This document shows positions 45,523-48,075 of a stretch of 48,075 nt of DNA, piece by piece (within the stretch, counting starts at the first letter, position 1; every line of letters begins with the position of its first letter). The DNA comes from Limimonas halophila (lineage in GTDB: Bacteria; Pseudomonadota; Alphaproteobacteria; Kiloniellales; Rhodovibrionaceae), in the NCBI RefSeq assembly GCF_900100655.1, contig NZ_FNCE01000013.1:1-48075 (forward strand), read 5' to 3'. The position numbers and the translations under genes are program-made. The notes under the pieces were generated by a model. The model was not told the origin of the DNA. It worked only from the letters and a program-made list of their open reading frames with translations, and did not search any database.

Positions 45523-46488
45523 TCACAGTGCGCTCGGCGCCCGTCGCATCCCCCACAGCGCCGTCAGCGCGTGGCCCGGCGTCCGGGGCAGGGCACGCAG
45601 GGCGGTGTGGCGCTGGATCAGCGTGGCGAAGGCGGAAAACTCGGGCTCGGGGAAGGCGGCGTGGCGGGCATTTGCGGCGCGCAGGCGGTCCAGCCAGGCC
45701 GCCGCCCACGCCAACTCCGCGCCGTTCAGCGGCCGTGTGCGCTCGGCCGGCCGCGTCAGTTCGAAGTGCCGGTCCAGCTCGCCGGCATCGGCTTCGATCC
45801 CGAGCTGGCGCAGGAAACGCGCCATCACCGCCTGCTTGCCCGCGCGCGCGGCCGTTCGGTCGGCGGAGGTCTGGCCGCCGTGGCTGCGCTTGAAGCCCAG
45901 CACGGCGCCGATGTTCGCGATCTCGTGGCTCGCCAGCACGCGGGCGTGCAGGTCGGAGTCCTCCGCCTGAGCGTAGGCGAGGTCGTAGGCCAGCCGGCGG
46001 GCCAGATCCCCGCGCAGCATGGCGGTGGTGTGCGCGATCCCCGCGCGCCACGGCATCTGTGCCCGCACGGCGCGCGGGGAGGTGGGGTGACGCTTGATGC
46101 GGCCGGGACGGCCCCGCTCGTCGATGCGGCGGATCCAGCCGCCGACCTCGCCCAGGTCCGGATGCGTGTCGAGCGCGTGCACCTGACGCGCCAGGCGGTC
46201 GGGTGCGGCCAGGTCGTCGCTGTCCAGCACCGCGACGTAGCGCCCTTCCGACAGCGCGAGCGCGTGGTTGCGGCTCGCCACCAGCCCCCGGTTGTGCTCG
46301 TGGCTGACCAGGTGGACGCGCGCATCGCCGCGCTGACGCACCACGGCCGCCGTGGCGTCGGTGGAGCCGTCGTCGATCACGATCAACTCGAAATCCGCGA
46401 AGCTCTGCGCCAGCACGCTGTCCACCGCCGCGCCCACGGTGTGCGCGCGGTTGTAGGCCGGCATCACGACGCTGACGGTCGGCGGCAT
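45523..46488 (-). CDS. Family 2 glycosyltransferase
   Basis: A 321-residue GT-A fold enzyme. 'VSVVMPAYNRAHTVGAAVDS' is the N-terminal nucleotide-sugar strand and 'LIVIDDGSTD' the second acidic motif. 'RYVAVLDSDDLAAPDRL' carries the metal-binding D-x-D at about residue 92-94. The second half is less conserved, as usual, and contains 'AQAEDSDLHARVLA', the catalytic E-D motif. It transfers a sugar to a surface polysaccharide, lipid or protein; donor and acceptor are not readable. No other polysaccharide genes are close. Its start faces hemH with 148 bases between. Confidence 0.9.
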   Translation of the reverse strand: MPPTVSVVMPAYNRAHTVGAAVDSVLAQSFADFELIVIDDGSTDATAAVVRQRGDARVHLVSHEHNRGLVASRNHALALSEGRYVAVLDSDDLAAPDRLARQVHALDTHPDLGEVGGWIRRIDERGRPGRIKRHPTSPRAVRAQMPWRAGIAHTTAMLRGDLARRLAYDLAYAQAEDSDLHARVLASHEIANIGAVLGFKRSHGGQTSADRTAARAGKQAVMARFLRQLGIEADAGELDRHFELTRPAERTRPLNGAELAWAAAWLDRLRAANARHAAFPEPEFSAFATLIQRHTALRALPRTPGHALTALWGMRRAPSAL

Positions 46489-46636
46489 CCCGGCGCCTCG
46501 CCCTCGCTTCCTCGCCCCGCGCCAGCATAGGATGCCGCACGGGCGCGGTGGAATCGCGCGCGTCCGCGCCGTGCCTTGCCAGCCGGCGCAACCGGCTTAG
46601 CTTGGCCTGTGCAACGGATTGGAGAAGGGCGCCGCC

Positions 46637-47731
46637 ATGGCCGAGGTCATCCATCAGGTCGACAAGCCGGCCGATCACCCCGAGCCGCCCCGGCACAAGC
46701 TGGGCGTGCTGCTGCTGAACCTGGGGACGCCGGAGGGCACGGACTACTTTTCCATGCGCCGCTACCTGAAGGAGTTCCTCTCCGACCGGCGCGTGATCGA
46801 TTACAACCCGATCTTCTGGCAGCTCCTTCTCAACACCGTGATCCTGACGACACGGCCGAAGAAGTCGGGGCGCGCGTACCACACGATCTGGAACCACGAT
46901 CAGAACGAGTCGCCGCTCAAGACGATCACGCGCGATCAGGCGCAGCAGGTCCACGACATCCTGACCGAGCGCCACGGCGAGGACATCGTGGTGGACTGGG
47001 CCATGCGCTACGGCTACCCGCGCACGGACGACGCCATCCGCGATCTTCAGGATAAGGGCTGCACGCGCATCCTGCTGCTGGCGCTGTACCCGCAGTACTC
47101 CGCGCCGACGACGGCCACGGCCTACGACCACGCCTTCCGCACGCTGATGAAGCTGCGCTGGCAGCCCACGATCCGCACGGCGCCCTGCTACCACGACGAG
47201 CCGCGCTACATCGACGCGGTCAGCGAGAGCATCCGCGAGCACCTGGCGCAGCTGGACTGGACGCCGGAGGTGCTCATCACCTCCTTCCACGGGCTGCCCA
47301 AGCGCTACCTGCTCAACGGCGACCCCTACCACTGCCAGTGCGCCAAGACCTCGCGCCTGATCCGCGAGCGCCTGGGCTGGTCGCCGGACTCGGTCAAGCT
47401 GTCCTTCCAGTCGCGCTTCGGGCCGGAAGAATGGCTGAAGCCCTACACCGACGAGCTGATCGAGGAACTGGCGAAGCAGGGCGTCAAGCGCCTGGCCATC
47501 GCCGCCCCGGGCTTCTCCGCGGACTGCCTGGAGACGCTGGAGGAGCTGAACGTCCAGGGCCGCGAAGCCTTCGAGGCCGCCGGCGGGGAGCACTTCACCT
47601 ACATCCCGTGCCTCAACGCCTCGGATCGCGGCGTGCGCCTGATCGCCGACCTCGCCTCGCGCGAGCTCTCGGGCTGGGTGGCGCCGGCCGAAAGCGCCGC
47701 CGCCGAACGCGCGCTCGCGATGGCGGGGTGA
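46637..47731 (+). CDS. hemH: Ferrochelatase
   Basis: A 364-residue enzyme that inserts Fe2+ into protoporphyrin IX, the last step of haem synthesis. 'LGVLLLNLGTPEGTDYFSMR' is the family start. 'TSFHGLPKRYLLNGDPYHCQ' contains the metal-binding histidine and the signature, and 'IAAPGFSADCLETLEELNVQ' the catalytic glutamates. A C-terminal extension (about 345-364) is Ala-rich. The ATG at 46637 follows GGAGAAGGG; an earlier start at 46619 is possible but poorer. It supplies haem for proteins such as the cytochrome c at 5941. Confidence 0.95.
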   Translation: MAEVIHQVDKPADHPEPPRHKLGVLLLNLGTPEGTDYFSMRRYLKEFLSDRRVIDYNPIFWQLLLNTVILTTRPKKSGRAYHTIWNHDQNESPLKTITRDQAQQVHDILTERHGEDIVVDWAMRYGYPRTDDAIRDLQDKGCTRILLLALYPQYSAPTTATAYDHAFRTLMKLRWQPTIRTAPCYHDEPRYIDAVSESIREHLAQLDWTPEVLITSFHGLPKRYLLNGDPYHCQCAKTSRLIRERLGWSPDSVKLSFQSRFGPEEWLKPYTDELIEELAKQGVKRLAIAAPGFSADCLETLEELNVQGREAFEAAGGEHFTYIPCLNASDRGVRLIADLASRELSGWVAPAESAAAERALAMAG

Positions 47732-47801
47732 TACGCGGGCTCAGAGAGCGGAAAACACGTGGAGCCGGCGAGGTATCAGCGGAGTCGCGGCAGGGTTCTT
47801 T

Positions 47802-47966
47802 GCACGCTGAAGCGTGCGAGGCGCTGAAAGCGCCTGTCCACCTTCAGGAGGACAGCCCGTCGAAGACGGGCTCGCGCGTCAAAGGCGCGCAAAGACAGAT
47901 TGAGGCCATGCGGTCTCCTCTCTGAGAATATGCGTATGATACCGGCGAGCCAAGGAAATCATACGC
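47802..47966 (+). repeat. Chain of six consecutive hairpins downstream of hemH
   Basis: Read left to right: GCACGC-tgaa-GCGTGC (47802-47817); AGGCGCT-gaa-AGCGCCT (47819-47835); a CTGTCC/GGACAG stem extended by CC/GG across an A-A mismatch with loop ttca (47834-47855); AGCCCGTC-gaa-GACGGGCT (47854-47872); a GCGCG/CGCGC stem with loop aaa (47874-47890); and GCGTATGAT/ATCATACGC (47932-47940 with 47958-47966). The first five are nearly back to back, and four have GAA-containing or A-rich loops. No reading frame fits. It could be a structured RNA, a composite repeat or an mRNA-end structure. Confidence 0.6.
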
Positions 47967-47979
47967 TGCGAGAGCATAG

Positions 47980-48071
47980 CCCCATCCCCCTCTGGGTTTC
48001 GGGCTATCGCCCCAAACCCATCTCCCCCTTCCCCTACAAGGGGAAGGGGGAGATTACAGAGGGGGTTGGGG
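47980..48071. repeat. Three-armed palindromic (REP-like) element
   Basis: An outer stem pairs 47980-47993 with 48058-48071 (one mismatch). Inside it, two hairpins sit directly side by side: GGGTTT/AAACCC extended by GGGC/GCCC (47994-48019), and a perfect 16-base-pair stem with a three-base loop (48020-48035 with 48039-48054). The result is a near-ideal three-way junction. Its plan (C-rich long hairpin, second hairpin, G-rich tail) is the same as each unit at 36725-36866. No transposase is nearby. Confidence 0.7.
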
Positions 48072-48075
48072 TCGA

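Noticed and set aside
47802-47966. Hairpin chain as a possible CRISPR array or tRNA cluster
   Set aside because: The hairpins differ in sequence and length, there are no regular spacers, and no cloverleaf with an anticodon arm or CCA end is seen.

Overview
The window reads as chromosome of a very GC-rich alphaproteobacterium, probably of the Rhodospirillales and probably salt-adapted. The grounds are the gene order membrane cytochrome c / kdsB / pheA, a DUF6455 protein, a complete yejABEF operon, acidic proteins, and a V-type ATPase whose K ring carries sodium-type ligands. This placement is inference from gene content. I see no rRNA, tRNA, CRISPR array, phage gene or transposase. Long antisense open frames are by-products of the high third-position GC.

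Left part (1-13504): a TerB-like protein, a DUF6455 protein, a DinG-family helicase, pheA and kdsB, then a CycM-like cytochrome c, a HisN-like phosphatase and yejABEF. Centre-left (13790-19721): a chemoreceptor followed by four tandem paralogous family-3 periplasmic binding proteins with no permease genes. Copies 2-4 have long AT-rich leaders. The leaders of copies 3 and 4 share a dyad (CAATC-N5-GATTG) and an AT-rich box exactly 50 bases apart. This is the best candidate for an undescribed sensory system.

Middle (19811-28247): an ATP-grasp ligase, SCO copper chaperone, O6-alkylguanine methyltransferase, YgjP-like peptidase, Bcr/CflA exporter, two unknown proteins, a dual-specificity-type phosphatase, glutathione peroxidase, an HI0933-family flavoprotein and a DUF6512 membrane protein.

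Minus-strand block (28267-40610): a V-type ATPase operon transcribed B-D-I-K-E-DUF2764-A, which is a circular permutation of the chlamydial/Bacteroidetes order. Upstream lie a cyclophilin-like protein and an unknown protein, then a pair of head-to-head palindromic repeats. Beyond these is a three-gene inositol operon (inositol-3-phosphate synthase, CDP-alcohol phosphatidyltransferase, PfkB kinase) preceded by an mreB-like gene.

Right part (40829-48075): a fumarylacetoacetate hydrolase-family protein, pgk, a Tat-exported branched-chain-type binding protein with a good terminator, a Tat-exported haloacid dehalogenase-like protein, a family 2 glycosyltransferase and hemH. The last 300 bases are non-coding: a chain of short hairpins followed by a three-armed palindromic repeat.
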